Shown: piece after piece, positions 1 through 8,045 of the stretch
Numbering within the stretch: the first letter of the stretch is position 1
Layout: every line of letters begins with the position of its first letter
Assembly (NCBI RefSeq): GCF_019431355.1
Contig: NZ_CP080269.1
Span: forward strand, 2,639,501 to 2,703,500
Source of the DNA: Paenibacillus sp. R14(2021)
Lineage (GTDB): Bacteria > Bacillota > Bacilli > Paenibacillales > Paenibacillaceae
Length of the DNA: 64,000 bases
Reading direction: 5' to 3'
Made by a program: the position numbers and the translations under genes
The notes under the pieces: model-generated
Told to the model about the DNA's origin: nothing
Database searches by the model: none
The model's input: only the letters and a program-made list of their open reading frames with translations

Positions 1-277
1 CGAGGGTACTCTTCCCTTTTACAATGCGAATGTCTTTGCCCGTCAACATCAGCGTGCCGCCAAGCTTGTCCGATACCACACGTAATGGAACAAGCGTCGT
101 TCCATTTACTTTCTCAGGCTGTACTTCACTTAGCAATTGGCGTGCATTGTAGAGCAGCTTAATCGGCAAGCTGGTCGTCAATTTAGGCGTTTCCGCCAAA
201 GCCGCCCCTCCACCCATCAAGCTGCCTGCCAGCATCGTTACGGCCACAACAGCCGCAATCCTATTGTTCTTCTTCAT
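1..277 (-). CDS. stalk-domain (copper amine oxidase N-terminal-like) secreted protein, partial
   Basis: This is the N-terminal part of a gene that runs off the left edge of the window. The translation starts with a typical Sec signal peptide (MKKNNRIAAVVAVTMLAGS, ending near ALA-ET). It continues into a segment with the VNGTTLVPLRVVSDKLGG pattern found in the copper amine oxidase N-terminal (stalk) domain common in Paenibacillaceae surface proteins. A GGGAGA ribosome site lies just before the ATG at 277. The protein is probably exported and attached to or displayed on the envelope. The catalytic or binding part lies outside the window, so the overall function is unknown. Confidence 0.7.
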   Translation of the reverse strand, partial: MKKNNRIAAVVAVTMLAGSLMGGGAALAETPKLTTSLPIKLLYNARQLLSEVQPEKVNGTTLVPLRVVSDKLGGTLMLTGKDIRIVKGKSTL

Positions 278-420
278 ATTGTTGTCTCCCATTAATAGAT
301 TTTGTTGGTCTATCTAACACGCTCACTTTATTTACACATTCTACCACCTTTCACTAGATTTCGACGATACCTGCCTGCAAAATCCTCTGTCTCCCGCGGC
401 TCCCCAACCGCCAGAAGACA

Positions 421-471
421 CAAAAAAGCACCAGCCTGCAGACTGAATAATCAGTCTGCAAGCAGGTGCTT
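421..471 (-). terminator. rho-independent terminator
   Basis: Two 21-base arms with two mismatches (AAGCACC...GACTGA) close on an ATAA loop. On the minus strand they are followed by a run of six T. It sits about 95 bases past the stop of the minus-strand glycosyltransferase and probably ends that transcript. The remaining 278-420 and 472-564 hold no gene that I can support. Confidence 0.75.
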
Positions 472-564
472 CCTGCTCCAACGTCCAAAAGCGTTCATCG
501 TCTTTCAATACTTCCTATCATACTGAGGAGTCCGACAAATTTCAACCTAATTTTTACAATCACT

Positions 565-1722
565 CTACGTTAAGGGCTCCTGCAATAATTCCAGCCACCG
601 ATCCGCGGAATGCTGCCATGTAAAATGCTGCTCCACCCGCTCACGGCTTCGCAATCCCATCTCCATGCGCAGCTGATCATCGTTTAGCAGCTCCAGCAGG
701 CGCGCCCGCATTTCAGTCTCGACCTGCTCGGGATTCACCAAGTACCCCGTTACGCCGTCTCTAATAATTTCCTTCATGCCGCCCGCCCGTGTAGCAACGA
801 CCGGCAGACCGCAGGACATCGCCTCCACATTGACCAGACCGAATGCCTCCCGGCTGCCGGAGGGAACCACAGCTACGTCGGCGCCCAGAAACCAGTCCGG
901 CACCTCGGAATAGGGGACATACGGGACAAATTTTACATGTCCCTTCATAGCTCGCCCCATCCGAAAAAGCTTTCTCGCATAGGGAGTCGTGCGTTTCGAG
1001 CCGTAGAACGCACCTCCGACGATGACAAGCAGCACGCTCGGATGCTCTTTGATCAGCTGGGGCATCAGCTTCAGCAGATGGTGCACGCCTTTGATCGCCT
1101 GCAGCCTGCCGATGAACAGCACGACGCTCCGCCCTGTCCATCCGCGCTTCGTTCGAAGCTCCGCTCTTCTACGGGCACCCGCAGCCGAATATTGCGAAGG
1201 GAATCGCTCCGTATCCACGCCGGGGTAGACGACCCGGAGCTTATCCGCGCAATTCGGCACGCGCGCCGCGGCATCCTCTCGCAGATACTCGCTGTTCACG
1301 ATGATCCGCTCCGCATTAAGAAAGCTGGCCGCGAGCAGCTTTTTCGGAATTGCCCGCTCCCGGATGAATGTCGAGGAATGCAAATTAAGCCAAATGCGGC
1401 GATTCGGCAGCGCCCGCTTCAGCCTAAGCACGTATCGGGGCCGGTTTTCCACCTGCAGCAGGTCTGGCCGATATGCGGCAAGCGCCTGCTTGACGCGCTT
1501 CAAATACAATCGTTTATTACGGGCCGGGAAGCGCTCTACGACCGCGCCGCCGAGCATCCCTCGTCTGCCGAGCATATGCCCGGTTCTCCCGTAGATATGG
1601 GCTTCGATCCGCGGCACGAGAAGCGGTACTGTTTTCTCCACAACGCGTTCGACAGAGCTGCTATTCAAGGAAGGAAGGGGAAACGTCCCCGGCGTTATGA
1701 ATGCGATTCTTGGTCTGACCAT
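565..1722 (-). CDS. glycosyltransferase family 4 protein (spore-coat CotSA-like)
   Basis: The 385-residue protein has the two-domain GT-B layout of GT4 enzymes. The N-terminal half carries ITPGTFPLPSLNSSSVE, a sugar-acceptor-side glycine/serine loop. The C-terminal half begins near residue 200 with LFIGRLQAIKG and contains the nucleotide-sugar motif SREAFGLVNVEAMSCG with the paired glutamates of the E-x7-E signature, followed by GLPVVATRAGG. Such enzymes transfer a sugar from an NDP-sugar to an acceptor in the cytosol. The closest families I recognise are CotSA-like glycosyltransferases of spore formers, but the acceptor cannot be read from sequence. The gene stands alone with its own terminator downstream. 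The ribosome site before the ATG is weak, so the start is only moderately certain. Confidence 0.8.
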   Translation of the reverse strand: MVRPRIAFITPGTFPLPSLNSSSVERVVEKTVPLLVPRIEAHIYGRTGHMLGRRGMLGGAVVERFPARNKRLYLKRVKQALAAYRPDLLQVENRPRYVLRLKRALPNRRIWLNLHSSTFIRERAIPKKLLAASFLNAERIIVNSEYLREDAAARVPNCADKLRVVYPGVDTERFPSQYSAAGARRRAELRTKRGWTGRSVVLFIGRLQAIKGVHHLLKLMPQLIKEHPSVLLVIVGGAFYGSKRTTPYARKLFRMGRAMKGHVKFVPYVPYSEVPDWFLGADVAVVPSGSREAFGLVNVEAMSCGLPVVATRAGGMKEIIRDGVTGYLVNPEQVETEMRARLLELLNDDQLRMEMGLRSRERVEQHFTWQHSADRWLELLQEPLT

Positions 1723-1830
1723 GGTGCGAATTCAGCCTCGCTTTCAGGAAGACTTGCTGTTATAGCATACGCCGCTTGAGCATACATGCTACCCGCCATG
1801 CGCCCCAATCTCTGTCAGCGCTCGGCCCAA

Positions 1831-2121
1831 CTATGAGCTCCGTCCCCAAGTGAGCGTCATTAATAGACAGAGCCCGTATACGCCCAAATAAGCACCGCTG
1901 ACGAGAAAAATCGTGCTGAGCAGCACCTCGTGCACCTGCGTCATGAACACCGTATTGTCGATCAGTGTCTTCACAACGGCATGAGCTGCTTCACCGAAGA
2001 ATCCGAGATAAGCCGCGACAGCAAGCAGGTCCGCCGCTCTACGAACGCCGCCGAATGCCAATCTTACCCATGCCAGCAGTATGCCGCCAATCAATACGCT
2101 AATCAAAATCCAAACCATCAC
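1831..2121 (-). CDS. small hydrophobic membrane protein, function unknown
   Basis: A 96-residue protein with about three predicted membrane segments: residues 3-24, a middle segment around AADLLAVAAYLGFFGEAAHAVV, and a C-terminal one around LLSTIFLVSGAYLGVYGLCLLM. I do not recognise the family. It lies between the glycosyltransferase (same strand, about 108 bases downstream) and the divergent psd gene. The length, hydrophobic pattern and lack of a competing frame support it as a real gene, but no role can be assigned. Confidence 0.5.
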   Translation of the reverse strand: MMVWILISVLIGGILLAWVRLAFGGVRRAADLLAVAAYLGFFGEAAHAVVKTLIDNTVFMTQVHEVLLSTIFLVSGAYLGVYGLCLLMTLTWGRSS

Positions 2122-2272
2122 TAGCCATCACCTCACCCCCAGCATTCGCAACAACGCCGCACCCTAAACAGGCGGCCCGGTACTCTATTGATAATTAAGT
2201 CGCGATATGTCAAACTAGTCGAAGACCATCATGATGCTGCCCTTATATCAAGAGAGGACGTGAACTACCGGC

Positions 2273-3061
2273 ATGACCAAATGGCTGCTCCGCTCAATGA
2301 CCGAGCTTAGCTCGCGCAAATGGATTTCGCGCATAACCGGTCGATTTGCCCAGTCGCCCGCTAGCCGGCGCTTTATTCCGAGATTTGCCCGCATGTACGG
2401 CATCTCCGTCCACGAAGCGGAGAAACAGCTGCATGAATACGGCACGCTGAATGAATTTTTCACCAGGCGTCTTAAGCCAGGCGTACGTGTCATTGATTCT
2501 GATCCTAACGCGCTCGTAAGTCCGGTCGACGCACTCATTACCGGCTGCGGTCCGATCGAATCCGGTACGATTCTGAACGTGAAAGGCCAGGATTATACCA
2601 TAGAAGAGCTGCTGAACCGTTCGCCGCGATTGGAAAATTACAAGAACGGCTACTATATGGTGCTTTACTTAAGTCCAACCGATTACCACCGCATACATAC
2701 GCCTGTTTCAGGCACGATTGTAGAACGCGAGCACGTGCTGGGGAAAGTATACCCCGTTAACGACTTCGGCCTGCGCTACATGCGCCGGGTACTTAGCCGC
2801 AACGAACGTCTCATCACCTATATGCGCCATGCCGGCGCCGAGACCGCCATCGTCAAGGTCGGCGCCATGAACGTAAGCAGCATTAAATACGTGCAGCCCC
2901 TCCGCGACAAAATGAATAAGGGCGACGATCTCGCCTACTTCGAGTTCGGTTCAACCGTCGTGCTGCTGACCGAAGACGACAGCTTCTTCCCGCGTCCGGA
3001 TCTGAAGACCGGGTTAAAGGTCCGCATGGGCGAGAAGCTGGGAACGCTGGACGCGCAATAA
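2273..3061 (+). CDS. psd: phosphatidylserine decarboxylase proenzyme
   Basis: The 262-residue proenzyme converts phosphatidylserine to phosphatidylethanolamine at the inner membrane face. The self-cleavage site is FGSTVV, with Ser227 expected to become the pyruvoyl group on the small C-terminal alpha chain. The rest of the charge-relay triad is visible as Asp86 (SPVDA) and His142 (DYHRIHTP). The length matches the short Bacillus-type enzyme. An AGAGAGG sequence lies about 15 bases before the ATG, somewhat far for an ideal ribosome site. The gene is monocistronic and ends in a hairpin shared with the converging mocR-type gene. The family assignment is secure. Confidence 0.95.
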   Translation: MTKWLLRSMTELSSRKWISRITGRFAQSPASRRFIPRFARMYGISVHEAEKQLHEYGTLNEFFTRRLKPGVRVIDSDPNALVSPVDALITGCGPIESGTILNVKGQDYTIEELLNRSPRLENYKNGYYMVLYLSPTDYHRIHTPVSGTIVEREHVLGKVYPVNDFGLRYMRRVLSRNERLITYMRHAGAETAIVKVGAMNVSSIKYVQPLRDKMNKGDDLAYFEFGSTVVLLTEDDSFFPRPDLKTGLKVRMGEKLGTLDAQ

Positions 3062-3072
3062 ACAGCTATACC

Positions 3073-3108
3073 AATAAGCGACAGGCCCGCAGCCTGCCGC
3101 TTATTTTT
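3073..3108. terminator. bidirectional terminator between psd and the MocR gene
   Basis: The arms AATAAGCG-a-CAGGC and GCCTG-c-CGCTTATT enclose a five-base loop. A T run follows on the plus strand and A/T-rich sequence on the minus side. It lies between two converging genes and overlaps the stop codon of the minus-strand gene. Confidence 0.75.
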
Positions 3109-4597
3109 AGTAGGTTTGGAGCGCCTCGCAGACCGATTCGATCCGAAGCGCGCCTTCCTTGATCTGTGCTTCCTGGAGCTGCGCGAAGCCGAACAATGCC
3201 GTGCTGTGCGGAATATCGCCTTCCCAGTACGCATCGCCCACGGTCCAAGTAACGCCCAGCGCCGCGCAGCGTTCCCGAAGCTTCGCATAGCTCACGGCAT
3301 CTCCCCGCCACACCGCATACATATGCAGCCCTGCATCCGCCGGCACGAACCGGAACCAACGGCTGAGCCGCCGCTCGACTTCGTCGCGGAACACAAGCAG
3401 CCTTCGGCCGATCACCCGCTTCATTCGCCTGAGATGCCTCGCATAATCCCCGCTCCCGATAAAATGCGCCATCGCCCGCTGCTCCACGAGCGCGGACGGA
3501 TGCGGCTCCTGCAGTGCTTTCGCCAGTCGAAACGGTTCTAGGAGCGCTTCCGGCAGCACGACATAGCCAAGCCGCAAATCCATGAACATCGTCTTCGAGA
3601 ACGTGCCGATATAGACGACCCGCTCTTCGCTGTCCAATGCCTTCAGCGGCTCCACCAGCCTGCCGCCCCATTGCAATTCACTGTCGTAATCGTCCTCGAT
3701 GATGACTGCCCCTTGCCTCGACGCCCACGCCAGCAGTTCCGTTCTTCGGCTTGCGGACAGTACGGCTCCGGTCGGAAATTGCCTCGTCGGGGTCACGAAT
3801 AGCAGCTCCGACCGCCACTCCTCCGGAACGATTCCCTGATGATCGAGCGCAGCGGCTAAGATCGAGCCGCCTTCGGCGTAAATCGCCCGCCGGATGCCGG
3901 CGTAGCTTGGATTTTCGACCACCACCGGCCTGCCGGGATTCACCAGTAGCTTCATCAAGAGCGCAATGGCGTGCATCGAACCGTTCGTGATGCAAATATT
4001 CGCGGCATTCGCGCGCATGCCGCGTTCACGGCGCAAATCCTGCGCAATCGCTTCGCGCAGCGGCAGGTAGCCTTCGACGGGAGCGGTAATGGCCGGAAAT
4101 ACCGCCATCATGTCCCGAACCTCAGCGAACAGCGTACGCCTCCATGCTTCTACCGGGAACAAGGAAACGTCCGGTTCCCGAAGACGGAAGCACATCTCCT
4201 CCGAAACACCGGGTACTTGTAGGAGAGGATGAGCTTCCCCCACACGGAATAACGCCTTCGCGGACACCAAGCGCTCCCCCCATTCGGACAGCGCAAGCGG
4301 CGCCCGTACGGCAGCTCCGTGCACCATTCCCGACAACGGATCCGAGTACGCGACGAATGTGCCGCTTCCTCCAGCTGCCCGCGCGAATCCTTCAGCGATC
4401 AGCATGTCATAAGCCGCATTTACGGAGCCGCGCGATACGCCGTAAAGCTCGGCCAGTCTCCGGCTCGAAGGCAGCCGCGTCCCCTGCGCCAGCGTGCCAT
4501 TCACGATGCTTTCGCGCATCGCATGAAACAATGCATCCGTTTTGCGCCCCAATTCCTCATAATACCACTCATAAGGAATCCGGAATTTCATATCCAT
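3107..4597 (-). CDS. MocR/PdxR-type GntR regulator with aminotransferase domain
   Basis: An N-terminal winged helix of the GntR type (LPSSRRLAELYGVSRGSVNAAYDML, here split as LPSSRRLAELYG and VSRGSVNAAYD) is joined to a fold-type I aminotransferase domain. The domain includes NPSYAG, IEDDYDSE and the PLP-lysine motif GTFSKTMF. MocR proteins use the PLP-binding domain to sense PLP or amino compounds and control nearby genes. I place the start at the ATG at 4597, because AAGGCGGTGA precedes it by eight bases; an upstream ATG at 4621 has no such site. The gene is divergent from a flavin-binding split-barrel protein, the usual kind of target for this class. Target ligand and regulon are inferred only. 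Confidence 0.88.
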   Translation of the reverse strand: MDMKFRIPYEWYYEELGRKTDALFHAMRESIVNGTLAQGTRLPSSRRLAELYGVSRGSVNAAYDMLIAEGFARAAGGSGTFVAYSDPLSGMVHGAAVRAPLALSEWGERLVSAKALFRVGEAHPLLQVPGVSEEMCFRLREPDVSLFPVEAWRRTLFAEVRDMMAVFPAITAPVEGYLPLREAIAQDLRRERGMRANAANICITNGSMHAIALLMKLLVNPGRPVVVENPSYAGIRRAIYAEGGSILAAALDHQGIVPEEWRSELLFVTPTRQFPTGAVLSASRRTELLAWASRQGAVIIEDDYDSELQWGGRLVEPLKALDSEERVVYIGTFSKTMFMDLRLGYVVLPEALLEPFRLAKALQEPHPSALVEQRAMAHFIGSGDYARHLRRMKRVIGRRLLVFRDEVERRLSRWFRFVPADAGLHMYAVWRGDAVSYAKLRERCAALGVTWTVGDAYWEGDIPHSTALFGFAQLQEAQIKEGALRIESVCEALQTY

Positions 4598-4641
4598 CCC
4601 TGCTTCACCGCCTTTATGCACATCCCCCGCTGATAAAGCGG

Positions 4642-4666
4642 TCCAATAGAATCAATCATAATTGGA
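4642..4666. promoter_or_regulatory. inverted repeat in the divergent MocR / oxidase promoter region
   Basis: TCCAAT and ATTGGA are separated by 13 bases between two divergent starts. A second imperfect palindrome, CCGCTgatAAAGCGG, lies just to the left. Both are candidate binding sites for the MocR regulator; assignment to it is inference from position. Confidence 0.35.
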
Positions 4667-4731
4667 TCTTTTTAATTGTCAATGCAAACGGTATGCTGGG
4701 ATCTATTCATTTCATATTGGAGGGATTGCCC

Positions 4732-5364
4732 ATGCGCAGAAGAGAATTCGAGATCGATGGCGAGCAAGCGGAAATCGAGGCCTTTTTACAAGAGATGAGC
4801 TTTGGTTTTCTCGGTACGGTTACCTCAGACGGGGAACCGAGCATGACGCCGCTCAATTTCGTTTATGTGAACGGAAGCATTTATTTTCACGGGAGCCGCA
4901 TCGGGGAGAAAATGACGCAGTTAAAGCAGAACCAGCGCGTAACCTTCATGGCGGCGAAGGAGTATGCGATCATTCCCTCGTTTTTCAGCGATCCGCTGAT
5001 GGCTTGCCCAGCGACGGCATATTTCAAATCAGTGCGAATGGACGGACAGGCTGTAGTCGTGGATGATCCGGCAGAGAAGGCAGCCGCGCTGGAAGCGCTA
5101 ATGCGCAAGCTGCAGCCAGAAGGAGGGTATAAGACGATCGATGCCGAAGACCCTGACTATGTGCCGCGCTTGAAGGGCGTTGCGGTCGTTCGGATCGATG
5201 CCGAGCGGATTGTCGGGAAATTCAAATTCGGCCAGAACCTGAAGGCTGCGGAGCGGCAGTCCATTACGGCCCAGCTCGCCGAACGCAATTTGCCGACGGA
5301 TGCAGAGACGATTGCGCTTATGAATCAGTACTGCCCGCATGCAAGGAACGCAGCCAGCGACTAG
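4732..5364 (+). CDS. pyridoxamine 5'-phosphate oxidase-like FMN-binding split-barrel protein
   Basis: A 210-residue cytosolic protein with the FMN-binding split-barrel pattern: FGFLGTVTSDGEPSMTPLNF, then YFHGSRIGEKMTQL. It resembles the NimA/pyridoxamine-oxidase-related group that reduces or oxidises small compounds with FMN or F420-like cofactors. The substrate is unknown. The start is the ATG at 4732, six to eight bases after GGAGGG; the open frame extends far upstream but only as an antisense shadow of the regulator gene. It is divergent from a MocR-type regulator, which suggests control by vitamin B6 status or a related amine. Confidence 0.82.
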   Translation: MRRREFEIDGEQAEIEAFLQEMSFGFLGTVTSDGEPSMTPLNFVYVNGSIYFHGSRIGEKMTQLKQNQRVTFMAAKEYAIIPSFFSDPLMACPATAYFKSVRMDGQAVVVDDPAEKAAALEALMRKLQPEGGYKTIDAEDPDYVPRLKGVAVVRIDAERIVGKFKFGQNLKAAERQSITAQLAERNLPTDAETIALMNQYCPHARNAASD

Positions 5365-5383
5365 CTGGATACGACGAACAAAC

Positions 5384-5414
5384 AGCCCATTATCGAATCT
5401 CGGATGGGCTTTTT
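5384..5414 (+). terminator. rho-independent terminator
   Basis: AGCCCAT and ATGGGCT pair around a 13-base loop and are followed by TTTTT on the plus strand. It lies 20 bases after the stop of the split-barrel gene and overlaps the stop codon of the converging AraC gene. Confidence 0.75.
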
Positions 5415-6175
5415 CCCGTGTACTGCTTGAACTGCCGGCTGAAGAAGAAAATATCCCGGTAGCCCAGCGCGTCCGCAACTTCCGTCACGTTCATGCCGGC
5501 ATGCTTCAGCAGATGCTGCGCGCGCTCTATTCGCGTTCCGATCATATAAGACTGCACCGACGTACCGACGATTTCCTTGAATTTAATGGAGAAATACCTC
5601 GGCGACAGCTGCGCGCGCTGCGCCAAATCCTCGACACGGTGGGCAATGCCGGGATTTTGCCGAATAAAGTTAGCAACCTCGTGAATGGCCTCCGTCAGCT
5701 GGTTGCTTGCCTTGCGCTCCACCGGACCTTCCATATCCTCGCGCAGCAGATAGATGATGAGCTGCTTCAATATGAGCTGCGCTTCCTCTTCACCCGCATA
5801 CGTCTTCACAAGAAACAGGCGGACATAACGAGAGAGCAGGTATTCGAAATCGACCGTTTCATGCAGCATCCGGTACGAACGCGGCACGATGTCGACAGGT
5901 TCCTTCACGTCAAAATGAATATAGGTCAGCACGAGCGGCCGCTGCGGATTATGAGTCGCGCTCGTGAAGTCGCCCGGCTTGAACAGAAAACAGCTTCCTT
6001 TGCTGACGGGGATTGGCACGCCGTTCAGCATAATTTCTCCGTTCCCGCTCCACACATAGAACAAATCATAGTTGGCCAGCGGATTCTCACGCTTCTGCCA
6101 TTTCCAGCCCGGCTCACAGACGATCTTCGCAAATGCGGGCTTCAATAGAAAAGATGTCGGCGAACAGTGCAGCAT
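5390..6175 (-). CDS. AraC family transcriptional regulator with cupin sensor
   Basis: A 261-residue regulator. The N-terminal half is a cupin-like effector domain (NGEIMLNGVPIPVSKGSCF, then LFKPGDF). The C-terminal 100 residues form the two helix-turn-helix units of AraC proteins, ending in RAQHLLKHAGMNVTEVADAL and the conserved FFSRQFKQYTGKSPSEIR signature. It lies head to head with the aminotransferase gene at 6391 and may control it through the intervening 215-base region. Ligand unknown, but AraC-cupin proteins of this kind often sense sugars or aromatic compounds. Confidence 0.85.
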   Translation of the reverse strand: MLHCSPTSFLLKPAFAKIVCEPGWKWQKRENPLANYDLFYVWSGNGEIMLNGVPIPVSKGSCFLFKPGDFTSATHNPQRPLVLTYIHFDVKEPVDIVPRSYRMLHETVDFEYLLSRYVRLFLVKTYAGEEEAQLILKQLIIYLLREDMEGPVERKASNQLTEAIHEVANFIRQNPGIAHRVEDLAQRAQLSPRYFSIKFKEIVGTSVQSYMIGTRIERAQHLLKHAGMNVTEVADALGYRDIFFFSRQFKQYTGKSPSEIR

Positions 6176-6321
6176 CTCGGCTTCCTCCTTAGCGCGTAAA
6201 CAATGTCGTTGTCATCATACAATACTGCGTAACCTTTGCCAACTTTGCTCGGCAGCCGAAACAACCATTTTAAATTATTGTCGCAAAGTGAGTCTCAATC
6301 ATGGCCTTCCAATCCCCAAAA

Positions 6322-6336
6322 GTGATATAATATCAC
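6322..6336. promoter_or_regulatory. perfect palindrome over the -10 box of the aminotransferase gene
   Basis: GTGATATAATATCAC is a perfect 15-base inverted repeat that contains a consensus TATAAT, 55 bases before the aminotransferase start. I see no good -35 box at the right distance, so a regulator bound here could either activate or block transcription. The divergent AraC protein is the closest candidate. Confidence 0.4.
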
Positions 6337-6390
6337 CTAAACGGTTTACGCAGGGAAATCCATTACGAGAATGAATCACTGGAAGGATGA

Positions 6391-7701
6391 ATGAAGTCCA
6401 TGAACCCACTTGCCCAGCAATTGAACACGGCGATTGAGCAAGAAAATGGCCACGTTTTCGCCATGTTGTCCACACTCGGTAAAGCCATCTATTTTCCGAA
6501 AGAAGGCATTTTGAGCCAATCTGCCGAAGCAAAAGCGAAGGCGAAGAAATACAACGCAACAATCGGCATCGCGATCGAAAACGGTCAGCCCATGCACTTG
6601 AAAGTCATCCAAGATACACTCTCTGCCTACAACCCGAAAGATCTGTACGAATACGCGCCTCCCGCAGGCAAGCCGGAGCTTCGTACCGCTTGGCGCGCCA
6701 AAATGCTGAAGGAAAACCCTTCGCTGGCCGATAAAACGTACGGAAATCCCATTGTAACCAACGCCCTGACGCACGGCCTCAGCATCGTCGCGGATCTATT
6801 CGCGGATGCGGGAGATGCCGTCATCATTCCAAATAAAAACTGGGAAAATTACGAGCTGACCTTCGGCGTTCGCCGCGGGGCAGCCATCGTTGAATATCCG
6901 CTGTATAACAGCGACAACCGTTTCAACAGCCAAGGACTGCGCGAAGCGCTGCTGGCGCAGAAAGACAAGGGCAAAGCCATTGTTGTCCTGAACTTCCCAA
7001 ACAACCCGACCGGCTACACGCCTGGCGCGCAAGAAGGCGCCGAAATCGTAGCCGCGATCCGCGACGCGGCGGAAGCCGGCATTAACGTCGTTGCCGTAAC
7101 AGACGATGCCTACTTCGGACTCTTCTTCGAAGGCTCCATGCACGAGTCGCTGTTCGGCCAGCTGGCCGGCCTGCATCCGCGCGTCCTGCCGATCAAAGTC
7201 GACGGCGCGACAAAAGAAGAATACGTCTGGGGCTTCCGTGTCGGCTTCATCACCTACGCGACGGGCTCGGACAGCATTCTGAACGCACTGGAGCAGAAGA
7301 CGCTCGGCATCATCCGCGCGACGATCTCCAGCGGACCACATCCGTCCCAAACCTTCGTGCTGAAGGCGCTGCAGTCGCCTGAATTCGAATCGCAGAAGGA
7401 AGAGAAATACGCGATCATGAAGGGCCGCGCCAACACGGTCAAGCGTCTGCTCGATAGCGGCCGTTTCGGCAATGTATGGTCGTACTATCCGTTCAATTCC
7501 GGCTATTTCATGTGCTTGAAGCTAAACGTGGATGCGGAGAAAGTCCGTACGCGGCTTCTAGACGAGTACGCAATCGGCACGATCGCCCTAGGTGAGACCG
7601 ACCTGCGCGTCGCTTTCTCCTGCATCGAGGAAGCGAACCTCGAGGAATTGTTTGATTCGATCTACAAAGCGGTGCAGGACGTGGCTGTAGCTTCCAAATA
7701 G
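6391..7701 (+). CDS. class I/II PLP-dependent aminotransferase
   Basis: The 436-residue protein has the fold-type I aminotransferase pattern: NPKDLYEYAPPAGKPELR near residue 80, substrate-side FPNNPTGYTPG with the PLP-contacting Asn, TDDAYFGLFF with Asp and Tyr, and KVDGATKEEYVWGFRVGF holding the likely Schiff-base lysine. It would transfer an amino group from an amino acid to a 2-oxo acid in the cytosol. Substrate class cannot be fixed; aspartate- or aromatic-type activity is plausible. GGAAGG precedes the ATG at 6391 closely, and the ATG at 6400 is an alternative start. It is divergent from an AraC regulator and is the last intact gene before the island. Confidence 0.85.
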   Translation: MKSMNPLAQQLNTAIEQENGHVFAMLSTLGKAIYFPKEGILSQSAEAKAKAKKYNATIGIAIENGQPMHLKVIQDTLSAYNPKDLYEYAPPAGKPELRTAWRAKMLKENPSLADKTYGNPIVTNALTHGLSIVADLFADAGDAVIIPNKNWENYELTFGVRRGAAIVEYPLYNSDNRFNSQGLREALLAQKDKGKAIVVLNFPNNPTGYTPGAQEGAEIVAAIRDAAEAGINVVAVTDDAYFGLFFEGSMHESLFGQLAGLHPRVLPIKVDGATKEEYVWGFRVGFITYATGSDSILNALEQKTLGIIRATISSGPHPSQTFVLKALQSPEFESQKEEKYAIMKGRANTVKRLLDSGRFGNVWSYYPFNSGYFMCLKLNVDAEKVRTRLLDEYAIGTIALGETDLRVAFSCIEEANLEELFDSIYKAVQDVAVASK

Positions 7702-7780
7702 GGGCTACGGTAGTGCGATGGAGGCTCCCGTGGTACTCCGTACCAAAGTCGCCTCCATTCGCTCTACCTTCGCGGCAGGG
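7702..7780 (-). repeat. structured intergenic repeat, left site, copy 1
   Basis: A divergent copy of the roughly 76-base element found four times at 39114-39493, in opposite orientation. The core TCCCGTGGT and ACCAAAGTCGC are kept, while the stem bases have changed in pairs: the tip is GGTAC/GTACC here and GGTGC/GCACC elsewhere. The stem runs from about 7709 to 7768. It starts one base after the aminotransferase stop. Confidence 0.7.
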
Positions 7781-7789
7781 GAAACCTTG

Positions 7790-7865
7790 CGGGCTACGGT
7801 TTTGCGATTTGCACTCCCGTGGTGCTTTGCACCAAAGTCGCTCAAATTTACAAAACCTCCGCTGC
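7790..7865 (-). repeat. structured intergenic repeat, left site, copy 2
   Basis: A second copy in the same orientation as its neighbour. The hairpin spans about 7799-7857 with outer arms GGTTTTG/CAAAACC and ATTTG/CAAAT and tip GGTGC/GCACC. The ATTTG/CAAAT pair replaces the ATTGG/CCAAT of the right-hand copies, a compensatory change. Confidence 0.75.
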
Positions 7866-7878
7866 AATCGCAAATCAC

Positions 7879-7925
7879 AAAAAGGCAGTTCCCTCAGGTC
7901 GATGACCTGGTGGAACTGCCTTTTT
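7879..7925. terminator. terminator left over from a lost ntaA-type gene
   Basis: A long hairpin (AAAGGCAGTTCC, TCAGGTC-gat-GACCTG, GGAACTGCC) flanked by A runs on one side and T runs on the other. It is nearly identical to the hairpin at 29925-29971 behind the intact monooxygenase gene. Here it follows only a fragment of that gene, and on the minus strand it is now the first terminator after the island's last gene. Confidence 0.85.
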
Positions 7926-7951
7926 GCGCGGCTGCGCCGCTGAGGTGCTGC

Positions 7952-8027
7952 TTATTCGATCGCGGCTTTCTCCTTCGCGTAACGGTTCGCCGGGATCGTG
8001 AGGCCGAGGTTGCCGCGCAGCGCCCGT
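7952..8027 (-). pseudogene. 3' end of an NtaA/SnaA/DszA-type monooxygenase gene
   Basis: The minus strand reads ALRGNLGLTIPANRYAKEK and AAIE-stop. This matches the last residues of the intact protein at 30000-31334 ([23 protein letters not shown]-stop). Similarity ends abruptly near 8027, next to the island's last stop codon at 8046. This is the left scar of a former second copy of the cysteine-conjugate operon. Confidence 0.85.
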
Positions 8028-8045
8028 GTTTTAGAGATTACAGTA

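Noticed and set aside
937-1779. 280-residue plus-strand frame opposite the glycosyltransferase
   Set aside because: It is antisense to a well-supported GT4 gene and has no motif or ribosome site.
4144-4731. Long N-terminal extension of the FMN split-barrel protein
   Set aside because: The extension lies antisense to the MocR gene and is low-complexity Arg/Pro-rich. A good ribosome site precedes the ATG at 4732.
5339-6148. 269-residue plus-strand frame across the AraC gene
   Set aside because: Antisense shadow; the AraC signature on the other strand is unmistakable.
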